From: Pilasporangium apinafurcum
Taxonomy: Eukaryota > Oomycota > Peronosporomycetes > Pythiales > Pythiaceae
Assembly (NCBI GenBank): GCA_001600495.1
Contig: BCKE01000068.1
Span: 150,630-214,629 of the forward strand
DNA: 64,000 bases
Reading direction: 5' to 3'
The translations under genes and the position numbers were made by a program. How positions within the stretch are numbered: position 1 is the stretch's first letter; every line of letters begins with the position of its first letter. Of this stretch, positions 32,191-42,803 are shown piece after piece. Under the pieces are notes generated by a model, which ran no database searches, was not told where the DNA came from, and saw only the letters and a program-made list of their open reading frames with translations.

Positions 32191-33644
32191 TGACGCCAAA
32201 GCGTGAAGAAAGAACAAAAGAAGAATGAAGAATGACAGTGTTGTTGTCGCTATCGCATGCTCGTGTGCATAAGAGACGAGAAAAAAAGGTGATAGTGTAA
32301 TGTGAAACAAAATGGTCTGACACGCACGCAACAGAGTTAACCCACGCGGATGCTTTTGCGATTCCTATGCACACCCTGTCTCATCTTTTGTTGCCATCAG
32401 GTTTGCTCCTTGTATTCAGAATTGAAATCCATAGAGTTTTTGTAGAGTATTGCAGTAGTATTCTGAGCAAATTGAAAAGTGTAAAATCTATATCTGTGAC
32501 ATCAACATGCTGATTGCCATCTGGACATTAGAGCAACGCTATATCCATTTTGTTTTGTGGGTTTGATTAGTCTCAGAACAAAATGATTTACTCCACAGTC
32601 TGAACCAGAGAGACTATTACTGGTTGCCAAGACTTGAATTGATAGAAATGAGCTGGATGTCTGAGAAAATACAGTGCCAAGGATGTGATTTTTGACAATT
32701 CATCTCTGATTCGTTTTGTGTCGCTATTGTGCGATGAAGATTGCACATATTTTGCACTGAAGCAGGAATAAACGAAAGAGAGAGAAGAAAGGCACTGTTT
32801 GCGCATATATTGTGATCAGTGCCTGCAGGTTCTTTTGACAGTTAAATAAGTTTGAGAGGTCATAGAACTTGCTTTTACAGGAATAAGTTTGCAAAACTTT
32901 GAGTCCTAAATGTTCAACCAATTTTTTAAAGCGCTCCAAGCAGGGAAACATCATAGAGGCGTTTGCAAACTTTACGAGCTTGAGTGATTTCTATTGGTTG
33001 CTTGTTGCAGTTCTTAGTAAGTAGTATCAGCTTGGGTGTCTTCAACCTGCAGTGCTCTCCTCAATCCTCAGCACGATTTGTGAAAGCCAATACCGCTCGA
33101 ATCACCTTAGACAACCAGCAACAAACAATCGAAACCACCATCCGAATAGTTGCTGTTAAAATCCCGGAGCGTACCGAGCACGGAAAAAGTTTTTTGTGCA
33201 GCTTTGGGGTGAATTTCTGACTCATTCATTACTAATGTGAGCGTGAAAACAGCCCCGACATGCTACATTTTCTTTCTGCGCGTATTGCTCACACCCTCTT
33301 GTTTTATTTATTTCCAATGCTATCGCTCTAGCAAAAAGTGATCAGGAACCCATCATACGCAGAGAATGCGATTTATTCAGCTGAATTTCCACTGAACAGC
33401 TTTTGTCGGCAGGTGCTGCTACTCTGATTGAAACAACGCATCAGATCCGTGGAGGCATCAACACTAGGATACAATGGTTTGGTAATACCAAGACGTATTC
33501 CTGTTACTATATTCTCCTGGTGGTACTTCACAGTTTATTAACCTGAAACTGGTCTCTCTGCTTATTCTTATCCTTCTCGTCTGCTTTTCTTGCCGATTTT
33601 GATTTGCTAACCGCTACAACTAGCTTATTTGGTGTTTATGATGG
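32191..33644. other. Intergenic region
   Basis: 1.45 kb between tandem minus-strand LicD-type genes. No coding or repeat signal was recognised. Confidence 0.4.
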
Positions 33645-34790
33645 CTAGCTCCTGTCAACTGCATTCCGATCTTTCGGCACCATATAATTCTCTCCATACT
33701 CGTGAATAAGAAAGTCAATTGGATCGGCGACCGAGTCAAATTGCATCCCATTGAGTACTACTTGTTTGTATGGCATTACCTTGTCTTGTGGGAGTTTACG
33801 TCCCCCTCTCATCTGCTCCAATATCCATTCCGTACCATTTTCGTCCTGATGCATTTCGTATAAATCCACATAAGGTATTGAATACGGCTCGACTAACCCA
33901 AAATCTGGATCGTACAGATTCGACGCCAAAGGATGTGTAGGTGCTATACAAACACGCCAGATACCATGCATGAACATGTGATACCCCAATGCCCATAATC
34001 TATCCTTCAGCTCTTTGAGTTGGTTCTCTTGCATCCTTATGTAGCCAATGTCGGTGTCTTCTGTGAATGGAATCGTCGAACCATTGCGGATCGCCCCAAG
34101 TAAAGTTCCATATGTGATAAACGGCGATGCCTGTCCAGCCTTGAATTCTTCATAGACATCGACGAGTAGCATGTGCAATGCACTACCATAGCAGAGGGTA
34201 TCAGGTGTCAAAGGAACCAACAGATCCATTCGATCTGGTGCATTGCAATATGGTTCATCTTTTCGACCAGAGATCGGCAGGCAATATTGATAACCGTGTA
34301 TTAATCGCATGTTTTCGTCGCAGAGTTTCGTGAGGTTGCCTTTAAACACTGGTGGTGGTAATGGAGCGATACTCTTCATTAACGTATAAAAGCGATGGTC
34401 GGACTGGTACTTGATCTGGTTTAGATCCAATACTCCAGGGGAACATCCGGGTTCATCATCGATCACGGTGCTGGGTGTTGGCACTTCGACGGGACTGATG
34501 GTCGAATCTATGCTTTGATTGGCGTCGAAGTGAGCATCCTCCACCATAGTCGATGACGGCGTGAAGAAACTGGTCGGATTCTGCTTTACTACGATGCTGG
34601 AGCCAATTGCAATGTCTACAGCCACCAAAACTCCCAAGGCCAGGACTATCGTGAACATGACAATCGTTTGCCAAGTGCGAAGCGTCCCAACGACTAAATT
34701 TGACGTGGATTGGATGACATGAGAAGAACTGAGTGAAACAGACTCATACTGATGGTGTTTCGATAGTGCATCCGCGCATTTGCATGTCAT
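33645..34790 (-). CDS. LicD/fukutin-type membrane protein 4
   Basis: Single exon, 381 aa from the ATG at 34790 (before TCKCADALSKHHQYE); upstream the frame opens only through a TTG codon. The transmembrane anchor (IVMFTIVLALGVLVAVDIAI) is followed by a stem and a LicD-type lumenal domain with YGTLLGAIRNG and IPFTEDTDIGY. Ala of the usual DAD is Thr here, but both Asp of DxD remain. The C-terminus is NGMQFDSVADPIDFLIHEYG. It lies outside the conversion tract shared by genes 2 and 3, though short stretches around the DxD motif are also unusually similar in DNA. Likely glycan phosphotransferase in the secretory pathway, by family. Confidence 0.78.
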   Translation of the reverse strand: MTCKCADALSKHHQYESVSLSSSHVIQSTSNLVVGTLRTWQTIVMFTIVLALGVLVAVDIAIGSSIVVKQNPTSFFTPSSTMVEDAHFDANQSIDSTISPVEVPTPSTVIDDEPGCSPGVLDLNQIKYQSDHRFYTLMKSIAPLPPPVFKGNLTKLCDENMRLIHGYQYCLPISGRKDEPYCNAPDRMDLLVPLTPDTLCYGSALHMLLVDVYEEFKAGQASPFITYGTLLGAIRNGSTIPFTEDTDIGYIRMQENQLKELKDRLWALGYHMFMHGIWRVCIAPTHPLASNLYDPDFGLVEPYSIPYVDLYEMHQDENGTEWILEQMRGGRKLPQDKVMPYKQVVLNGMQFDSVADPIDFLIHEYGENYMVPKDRNAVDRS

Positions 34791-34830
34791 GTTGATAGTG
34801 TTTGTTGCTGTTGTGTTCCCTGTGCGTAGT

Positions 34831-34847
34831 AACTTGGGCAATGAAAC
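34831..34847 (-). promoter_or_regulatory. Initiator-type promoter of LicD-type gene 4
   Basis: The minus strand reads GTTTCATTGCCCAAGTT, about 41 bp before the ATG at 34790. It is the third occurrence of this core in the LicD cluster. Confidence 0.5.
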
Positions 34848-34906
34848 GATAGCAAAGAGAAAGAGAAAGAGGGAAAGAGAAAAAGAGAAAAAGAAAAGAG
34901 TGCAAG

Positions 34907-35104
34907 TGCAAGATTGTATGCATGTATAGAAATTGTCTGCCCTGAGTTTCCAGGCTCTCTCTTCTACTAGCCTCCTATAAAGATTTTTTCAGAACACCAA
35001 TCCCAGTACAAAAGAAAAAGAGAAAGAAAAGAATATAAGCGCAAGATTGTATGCATGTATAGAAATCGTTTACCTCGAGTTTGTAGGCTCTCTTGTCTGT
35101 TAGT
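34907..35104. repeat. Tandem duplication of about 130 bp, second copy split by a MULE
   Basis: The unit from 34907 (TGCAAGATTGTATGCATGTA...) recurs from about 35039 with a period of about 132 bp. The second copy is cut at 35113 by the element at 35114-35811 and resumes at 35812 with GATTTTTCGGAACACCAATC, matching GATTTTTTCAGAACACCAAT of copy 1. A purine-rich microsatellite (AAAGAGAAAGAG-type) precedes it at about 34855-34900. Confidence 0.7.
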
Positions 35105-35113
35105 TTCTTGTAA

Positions 35114-35811
35114 GGGATTATAAAAAAATAGGACATTATAATTGAAAAATAAAAAAACTAGGACATTCCAACAATAAATAAAAATAATAGGACATTTCAA
35201 CAATAAATAAAAGAAATAGGACATATGTATACCAATTATCTGGATTCCGTATAAATATACATAATTGTATATTTCAGTATACAGTTATGGTTTGCCTATG
35301 CAAAAGCGCCTACTATCTAATGTAATGGCAATATAAAAATCAAGTATACAAATATCAAGATGCNATCCCAAAAGGGACTGCATCGTGCCAGTCCGACACT
35401 AGGAAAATTCTCTTCCATATGAAAAGTTGCAATTGGAGTCCCCATTGCGCGACCATGTTGACCAAAAGCCTAATCAAAGCTTGACGGTAGGATGCGAATG
35501 CACATAGCTCATGCGCTTGTAGAAATCGCTGAGGGTAGTGACGTGGAAAGTTGGAAGCTGCTCCAACACTTGGTTTCGACTGTAGTAAGGTACTTCTATG
35601 TATANTTATACGTATATCAGGATACTTCTATGTATATTTATACGTGTAGCAAAGTACTGCTATATATATTTATACAGAATCCAGATAATTGGTATACATA
35701 TGTCCTATTTCTTTTATTTATTGTTGAAATGTCCTATTATTTTTATTTATTGTTGGAATGTCCTAGTTTTTTTATTTTTCAATTATAATGTCCTATTTTT
35801 TTTATAATCCC
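35114..35811. mobile_element. Non-autonomous Mutator-like element A
   Basis: 698 bp with terminal inverted repeats of about 150 bp starting GGGATTATAAAAAA. It is flanked by a perfect 9-bp target duplication, TTCTTGTAA (35105-35113 and 35812-35820), a length typical of Mutator-like elements. The arms are built of about four tandem 30-bp units containing AGGACATT..AATAAATAAA. The interior (35280-35590) is shared with element B. Near 35591-35680 a unit TACTTCTATGTATA is repeated three times. Ambiguous bases sit at 35364 and 35605. It encodes no transposase. Confidence 0.8.
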
Positions 35812-36014
35812 TTCTTGTAATGATTTTTCGGAACACCAATCTTAGTGCAAGAACTTTGGAATCGGACTTTCGAGATATTGTCTCTGCGCTAGAGTATAAT
35901 ACATAGATGAGTATGCATTGCAGCTTCATAGATATCAGATAACTGCGCGGCAACTGTTAGAACGCAGACGACACTACAACTTCATAGGTCTCATTCTGTT
36001 TTTATTATTATTAT

Positions 36015-36507
36015 GGAATTATAAAAAAGTAGTGTATTCCAATAATAAATAAAAGATATAGGACACACGTATATCGATTATCTGGATTCCGTATAAATAT
36101 ACAGTGTATTCCAGCATACAGTTATGGTCTGGTTATGCAAAATTGCCTGCAGCCTAATGTAATGGCAACACAAAAATCAAGATGCAACCGCAAAAGGGAC
36201 TGTATCATGGCAGTTTTCGCAGTTCGACACTAGGAAAATTCTCCTCCATGTGAAAAGGCGCAATTGGAGTCCTCATTGCGCGCGGCCATGTTGACCAAAG
36301 CTTGACAGCAAGGAGCGAATGCACATAGCTCATGTGCTTGTAGAGCTCGTCGAGGACAGTGACGTGGAAAGTTGGAAGCTGCTGCAACACTTGGTTTCCC
36401 CATTGGAAGGTACTTCTATGTATATTTATACGGAATCCAGATAATCGGTATACGTGTGCCCTATATCTTTTATTTATTATTGGAACACACTACTTTTTTA
36501 TAATCTC
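36015..36507. mobile_element. Non-autonomous Mutator-like element B
   Basis: 493 bp with inverted repeats beginning GGAATTATAAAAAAGTAGTG on the left and GAGATTATAAAAAAGTAGTG on the right. It is flanked by a perfect 9-bp duplication, TATTATTAT (36006-36014 and 36508-36516). Its interior (36120-36410) aligns with that of element A, including CACATAGCTCATG and GACGTGGAAAGTTGGAAGCT. It lacks the multiplied 30-bp arm units of element A. Confidence 0.8.
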
Positions 36508-36516
36508 TATTATTAT

Positions 36517-37844
36517 TCGTTTATCGTCGATCGATCACCCCTGAGCACTTAACCCTGTATCTGTTCTTGGTAGAGTGATCTACTTCAATCGCATGTCAAA
36601 CGATGAAATTTTCTTTTTTCGCACATTGCCCGGCAATTCCAACCATCGCAGCTCATTGTCGACGTCGATTGTTGTGTTTTTTTCCTTTATCACTACAGCC
36701 AGTGCACGTAGAAAAAAAAAGAAGAACGCATAAAATTTGAATGCGGCCAACTGGACTGAAAAAACACTTGAAATGCTGTAGACTCAAGAAAACTGTTGGT
36801 GGTGGCTCAATGACGAATTTCAAGTGTTTCCATAAGATTGCTGCTGAAAAGATGGCAATGTCAGCCAAAAGATGTGACATCCATGGAAAAAAAGATGTAT
36901 CACCACATAGACACGACAGTAAAGATCCAAGAAACATCTCTACCATTCTCGGCTGATCTAACAATCGCTGGTGTTGATCGGATTGGAAGATGACTACATA
37001 GTGAGCTCTATCAATGTGTGTGTTTTCCATGCCTTAGAGCTTCATCAGATTAAATGGATAAAGTAGTCGACGCAGTCATCTCAATGGAAGTGGTTGAAAC
37101 GGCCACGCGAAATACACGACGTATCGTCTTACTTCCTATAGGTAGCTGCACCAAAGAAAAAGAGATTAATAGTATCTTTAAATGGACGAGACAAAAGTAT
37201 GATGCTAGCTTGCGCATCCTGACTTTGGCTACCAAGCGGGGTATCAGCAAAAGTCTGCATCCGCGTACTTGAAGGATGTTTTTGCTACTTGTGGTTATGA
37301 AAACATGTACAGCACACATGTGAATCCATGGAGCGATGCCATGATACGTTCATGCAGCCGCCCACTAGTTGTGAGTTTCATATTCGCAATCATTGGACAC
37401 GTCGTATCTGATTCGATCTTTTCCAGACTTAATCTACTAAGATTTTAACATTTAACTGTCAGTTAAGTTTTTGGGGTCTTCTTTTTTCTTCTCGTGTTAC
37501 GAGTCACATGATATGGGTCCATTCATTGGGCCATTTCAATGGATCCATTGGCTTTCTATTGGTAGATATGTCCAAATTCATAACCCTTTTGATTACTATT
37601 CATGAAGCCGTGTTGCTGGAAACCATCACGAGCAGAAGCGAAGACTTGAGTGGAGTTGAGTGTAGTGGATGAGTGTGGACTGTGGTGGAACACACAGAGA
37701 GGAAACGCATTCTTCCATTTTCACCATCCACTGAACAGTCTAAAGCTCCACATACACTCCGCCTCTACGAATCCATACTCGAATACAGCCAGACAAACAA
37801 AAAATTCTGTGGATCCACATATTGTATCGACAATTGCAACCACA
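36517..37844. other. Intergenic region upstream of the AAAP transporter
   Basis: 1.3 kb. Short open stretches at 36741-36956 and 37054-37272 (+) match no family I recognise. The last 200 bp are probably promoter and 5' leader of the transporter, with TTCCATTTTCACCATCC near 37715 as a weak initiator candidate. Confidence 0.35.
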
Positions 37845-39335
37845 ATGATCCGCACGGCGTCGCAAGAAATAATCGAGACCATTCGCCATCAGATCGACCA
37901 TGAACCGATTTCGATGGGAGAATACCTCCCAAGTCCACGTACACAGGCGCAAGCAGTAGGTGTGCACCATAATCATGTCGATCCATGGACCAACACGACT
38001 ACCAAGCTCCCGACAGAGACGCAGCAACTGTTGACACAGACAGAGAAAATCTATTTTGACATTGAAGCGCCCACGAAGCATGAGCAGACCCATGCCATCA
38101 GTACAGTCTGGGGATCCACGTTCACACTCACCAACACGATCTTGGGGTCTGGTACTCTGGCAGTCGCGTTTGCGATCTCCTCGAGTGGGTGGCTTTTAGG
38201 GAATATGATCATGCTGCTCATCGCGGTTATCACGCGGTATTCTGTGTATCTTTTGCTTTCCGCAAGCGATCGCGCGGGCGATAATTGCGCCAAAACTTAC
38301 GAATCGCTTGGCCATTACACGATGGGTGCGTTTGGCACGCGGTTGGCTGAGTTTACGTTCATCTTCGGCGGATTTGGGACCCTTGTGAGTTATTTCATCT
38401 TTATCACCGACCTCTTTGCAGCTGTATTAGGTGTCCGTACGGCCGATAAATGGATTGTGACGGTGATTTGTGTGGTCGGCATGATTTTGCCGCTCTCGTT
38501 GAGCCGCCGGCTGGGCAAATTGCGGTTTGCGTCCGTGCTTGCGATCTTGTCGATTGCATATGTTGTTGCGTTTGTATTGCTAGCGTTCCTGATTGCCGTG
38601 AATTCTTCTTCCAGCACGATGGATTTCTCGCATATTCAGGCCGTGCGATTGGAGTCGGGCAGTGTGTACACGGTGACGTTATTGATCGCAGCATTTGCGT
38701 GCCATAACACGGCCTTACCTGTCTATGATGAACTGCGAGAACGCACGATTGGCCGGATGGACCGCGCTGTCGTAGGCGCCATTAGTATTGCGTTTGTGCT
38801 CTACGAGACTATTGGGCTCTTTGGCTACCTACAATTCGCAGACGACACCAAAGATAACATCCTTCTTAACTTCTCGCAAGAGTATATGGACGCATATCCA
38901 TTGCTCGAATTTCCATTGCTGGTCGGACGGACGTGCATGGGGCTTGCGTTGCTGCTCACTGCTCCCATTGCGATGTGGCCCTTCCGATCATGCGTCCTTA
39001 GCGTCTATTTACGCATCAAGAATAACGGCGTTCAGACCCCAAGTAGTGCCGCTACTTCGAGAGAATATATTGCAGTCACGGTTATTAGTCAGACACTCAT
39101 CCTGCTCTGCAGTATCTTCGTGCCGTCCGTCAAGATTCCACTCAGTATCGTCGGATCGGTCTCAGGGTCATTGCTGATTTTTATTATGCCCTCGCTCTTC
39201 TTCATGCTGCAATCACCCCATCCAATCTTGTCCTGGAAACATGTCGGTCCATTGTTCATGTTTGCCACGGGCATCTGTGTTGGTGTGCTGGGACTCTCAC
39301 TGACGTTATACAAGATCGCTAAAGAGCATTTCTAA
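37845..39335 (+). CDS. Amino acid/auxin permease family (AAAP, SLC38-like) transporter
   Basis: Single exon, 496 aa. A polar cytoplasmic N-terminus of about 80 residues is followed by about 11 hydrophobic segments. The first begins STVWGSTFTLTNTILGSGTL, the characteristic TM1 of AAAP transporters, with the unwound G-T-L region. The start is the first ATG of the frame (before IRTASQE); the frame also opens upstream through GTG. These proteins couple amino-acid uptake to Na+ or H+ at the plasma membrane or vacuole; substrate and membrane cannot be told from sequence. The length is normal for the family and no lesions were seen. Confidence 0.85.
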   Translation: MIRTASQEIIETIRHQIDHEPISMGEYLPSPRTQAQAVGVHHNHVDPWTNTTTKLPTETQQLLTQTEKIYFDIEAPTKHEQTHAISTVWGSTFTLTNTILGSGTLAVAFAISSSGWLLGNMIMLLIAVITRYSVYLLLSASDRAGDNCAKTYESLGHYTMGAFGTRLAEFTFIFGGFGTLVSYFIFITDLFAAVLGVRTADKWIVTVICVVGMILPLSLSRRLGKLRFASVLAILSIAYVVAFVLLAFLIAVNSSSSTMDFSHIQAVRLESGSVYTVTLLIAAFACHNTALPVYDELRERTIGRMDRAVVGAISIAFVLYETIGLFGYLQFADDTKDNILLNFSQEYMDAYPLLEFPLLVGRTCMGLALLLTAPIAMWPFRSCVLSVYLRIKNNGVQTPSSAATSREYIAVTVISQTLILLCSIFVPSVKIPLSIVGSVSGSLLIFIMPSLFFMLQSPHPILSWKHVGPLFMFATGICVGVLGLSLTLYKIAKEHF

Positions 39336-39560
39336 TGATTTAATAGATATTCATTCAAAAATGTATGATGAAATGTTTTGAATGTGATTTTTTTTATTGT
39401 CCAGAGATGACATACACTGAGAGTTAAGAACATTTACTGATGCTATAGCTTTGCTATGCTTTTGTCTGCGAATAAAGACGACTTTTCGCGCTTCACTGGC
39501 GCTGTTTTCCTCTGCTCGATAGAGTACATCCAACAGCACAAAACTTTATGAAAACAAAAT

Positions 39561-41293
39561 TTAGGCTTGCAGCAATTGCTGGTACAGACCACTGTCCAGC
39601 GTTTGCTGTGTGAAATCAAAATCATCCGCTTCCACGATCTTGATCAAGCCTTCACCAGAATCATCGATGATCGTAAAGTAGACTGTAGGATTATCTACTG
39701 GACGCGGAGCAAAGTTGTCGCCACCAGGGCTCAGCACACTACCATCATAGAAGTAGTAGTGCGTTGTCACCTTATCACGCGCAGCATTCGTTTCAATCAC
39801 TTCGGCAATATCTAGTTCACCACATCCACCGACGGAGCCCATGCCACGGCAATTGCATCCATATTGGTTTGAGTGCAACACTTGCGCGTTGAGCATCCAG
39901 ATCGCGGGTTGATTGGGTGCGCTTCCTTGTGGCATTTTGACTTTGGTTACGAAAATTTTCTGACCGCCATCCCAGCCGTGGTAATCGTTGCTTCCATGGT
40001 AACCCTTGCATCCGCCATCGCATGGCTGACCAGTCATAATATTGACTTCAGCGCCAGTCTGGATGCCTGGACCTCCGCCAATGACCGAATTGTCCGAAGC
40101 TTCCGCCAAGTATCCACTAAATACAGTAGCTGATTCAGATTTTGTGAGGCCATCAGCGGACGCAAGACCCTGCGGACCGTGCGCGTTGCCACCAGAGTAA
40201 TCGATATTCTTGTTGTTCATGAACACCATGTTTTGAGTCGTCCCGGCATCACGAGAGTAGGAAGATACACGGTTCCAGGTGGAGTTGCCTCCTTCCCGAG
40301 TAAAAACGGAAATATCGATAAGATCCATCGGCCCACGGAAAATCATCGAGACTTCTTCGCTCATTGGACCCACAGGGCTGTTGCAGGTGACGGTTTCCTT
40401 CACGCAGCCATTCAAGTCCTTCACCATGTCGTAGGAGCCTGGAACATTGCCTGCTTGCTGTCCCGTGTACGCGTACTTGGATTTGACGTTGATTGATGTT
40501 TGCGATGCCGTCTGGGATGTGGCTGGTGTGTAATCGGCGTCACCAGCAACTTCGCCACTGGCAGGAGTCTCGCTCTGCGTACCAAAATCATATGGAGCAA
40601 CTGTCGCTTGGCCGACATCCACTGGTGCTGGAGTAACGACTGGTGAAGTTGTGCCAGCATCACCACCGGCACTGCCGTCGGGGCAAAACACCACATCGAA
40701 TTCTGTACCTGCTGGGCAATTGTGGGTCTTGGTGTTATCCATGGGGAAGAGATACGCATCCGGGCACCCATCCTGAAGGCACTCAAGCTTGCGACAATGA
40801 GCGCCATTATCGTTGGACTTTGGCACCATGCTAACCTTGATATTGAAACCCGTCCGACCAGTAGATGAGCGGCAGTCTTCGTAGCTCGAGCAGTATCCTG
40901 GCATCGGAGGGATGATGCTAAGATCGTACCAAATTGCATCGCTAGGGATCGAAAATTCCACCACTATACATCATAAAGCAATAAAATCAAATCAGAACCC
41001 ATTGTCGTCAACTTAGGTGTACAAAAGTCGCAATGATCGCTTTTTTACTTACATGTTGCCTGAGTATCCGCACCATGACGGAACATATGTGCTGCACCGG
41101 ATACATCGCGCGTGTGTGTGCTACCGACGGAGATATCGGCGCATTTGGCGACAGCACTACCGGATTCACTGTGGTAAAGTTCAATCGGTTCACTACATTT
41201 GTTGATGAAATTGACAGTCGCCGCACTTGCACCAGAGAGGAATGCTGCCCATGAACCGACTACGGCAGTCGCTAAACGCATATTCTTGACCAT
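39561..41293 (-). CDS. Secreted thaumatin-like + TOS1-like glycosyl hydrolase fusion
   Basis: 547 aa. Exons are 41293..41053 and 40963..39561 (88-nt intron, GTAAGT...ATAG), giving QAT-L-VEFSIPSD. A signal peptide ending SGASA precedes TVNFINKCSEPIELYH, the opening of a thaumatin-like (PR5) fold, which continues to about residue 180 with several Cys. A low-complexity Thr/Pro/Ala linker follows. The C-terminal 300 residues form a TOS1-like domain with GCGELDIAEVIE, resembling the E-x-D-x-x-E catalytic motif of GH16-clan beta-glucanases, and a Gly/Cys-rich stretch (PCDGGCKGYHGSNDYHGW). It is probably secreted and acts on or cross-links wall beta-glucan; activity is inferred. Confidence 0.78.
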
Positions 41294-42803
41294 CTTGTTC
41301 CCTTTGTCTTCTTCTCTTCGTTTCTATCTCTTGCTTCGCGTGGTTGCTTTTTTTTTTTCAAACAAAATTGGATGAGATGTGTGCGCGAGATGGGAAATTC
41401 GGTAATGAGGCTTTACGAGGTCGGTGGTTTGTTGATGTTTCCCGTGTTTGGGTGCAGGTGTGTGGAATAGAGGGCTGCGGATTGGCTTTATGTTGTGGGG
41501 TTTTGTGGTTTTGTGGTTTCGTGATTTTGTGGTTTTTGTGGCTGCTGTGGATTTCCTTTGCGTGTAATCTTTGGACGTTGCCCCTTTTTTCTGTTTTGCC
41601 TTATCTTCATCCAACTTTGAAGGCAGTGAACGAACAGAACAACCACGTGAGTGACTATGGAGAACAGAATGAACAGTACACAAAAGAAACGCCGGCAGTG
41701 TCGTTACGTTGTAAAGGTGTACAGAAAAGAAGTCAGTCTTGGTAGGTTATCGTATCCTCCGAAATTTAATACTTTTAATCTTTTCCCCTTCAAGAGAAAG
41801 ATATTTAATATTTACAAAATCTTTAGAATTTGGTAACCTTCTTAATCAGAAAATTATCGAAACCGTGACAGGTGTTTCCGCGTCAGTTCAGGTACGTCAT
41901 GACAAACTTCCCTTTCGCTTGCTGCGCACACTCTGGGCATGTTCCTTTGAATAACCATCATGAAGTGTCACGAATTGTCCGAGTAACCTCTCCTGCATGA
42001 AGAGGCTTCGGTTTTGCATGAACCGATCATATTCTCTCTCTATGCTCGCTACGTTATACTTTACGTTGATCGTAGTCTCGTAATGGGGCTTCAAGAACGG
42101 GAAAATACAAAAAAAATCCTATGATGCATACAGTCCACCCTTTATGCTGAACTTTTGCACAGACATCGACGTTATACTCTAGTCACGTTCAAATGGATCT
42201 TCGAATCAAGTTTACTCGAGCACTTGAAGCCTCGCGTGCTTGAACCACATCCAATATATCTGGCTAGACTACACTCTGAATCTTATGCTTTTGAAATAGG
42301 AGGAAAAAAAAAATCTATCATATCAGCCATCATGAACCACCTGCGTCACTCGCCAGCTGTTTTTTCATACAGCGCTATGCACCTAGTTGCATGAACAACA
42401 ACGAACCAACACGAACAGAAAGACAAACGAGGACTGCACAAGTTCTTTTGAAGATTGGATTTTGTCGCATGTTTGATAGAGTATCACAAGTACACACACA
42501 TGGGAAAATTTCAGCATTCTTCCACGTCACTCATGCGTTAGTACGATGGCGACAGCGGCTGCTTCTGTGTGCAACGGGTTCGTTCCGCCGTCCAAAGTTG
42601 GAGTAACCTAGTTGCTTCACGAACAGCTCAATTTCAACGTATGATACTCAATGTGATGCCCACATAAGACACGTTAGACTGCCTACATTTTGTCGGTATG
42701 CTAAATAAAGTCATTCGTGCTATAATAAGACCCCTATGTCAAATGCATCTGGTAATGCACGACTTTTGTTGTGGTACCCTGAATATGGGCTTTCTAAGAA
42801 GCA
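41294..42803. other. Intergenic region between divergent genes
   Basis: 1.5 kb. The first 400 bp are pyrimidine/T-G rich on the plus strand (promoter side of the TOS1-like gene). No gene was recognised. Confidence 0.4.

Noticed and set aside
32984-33220. 78-codon plus-strand ORF between LicD-type genes 3 and 4
   Set aside because: No recognisable motif or signal peptide of normal form; likely random.
36741-37272. Two short plus-strand ORFs rich in Lys and Cys
   Set aside because: No family recognised, no initiator and no splice partner; left as unexplained intergenic sequence.
40421-40939. 172-codon minus-strand ORF in another frame of the TOS1-like gene
   Set aside because: Out-of-frame shadow; the real frame has signal peptide, domain motifs and a clean intron.
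41344-41745. Plus-strand ORF of 133 codons, Trp/Phe/Leu-rich
   Set aside because: Product of a GT-rich low-complexity promoter stretch upstream of the TOS1-like gene.
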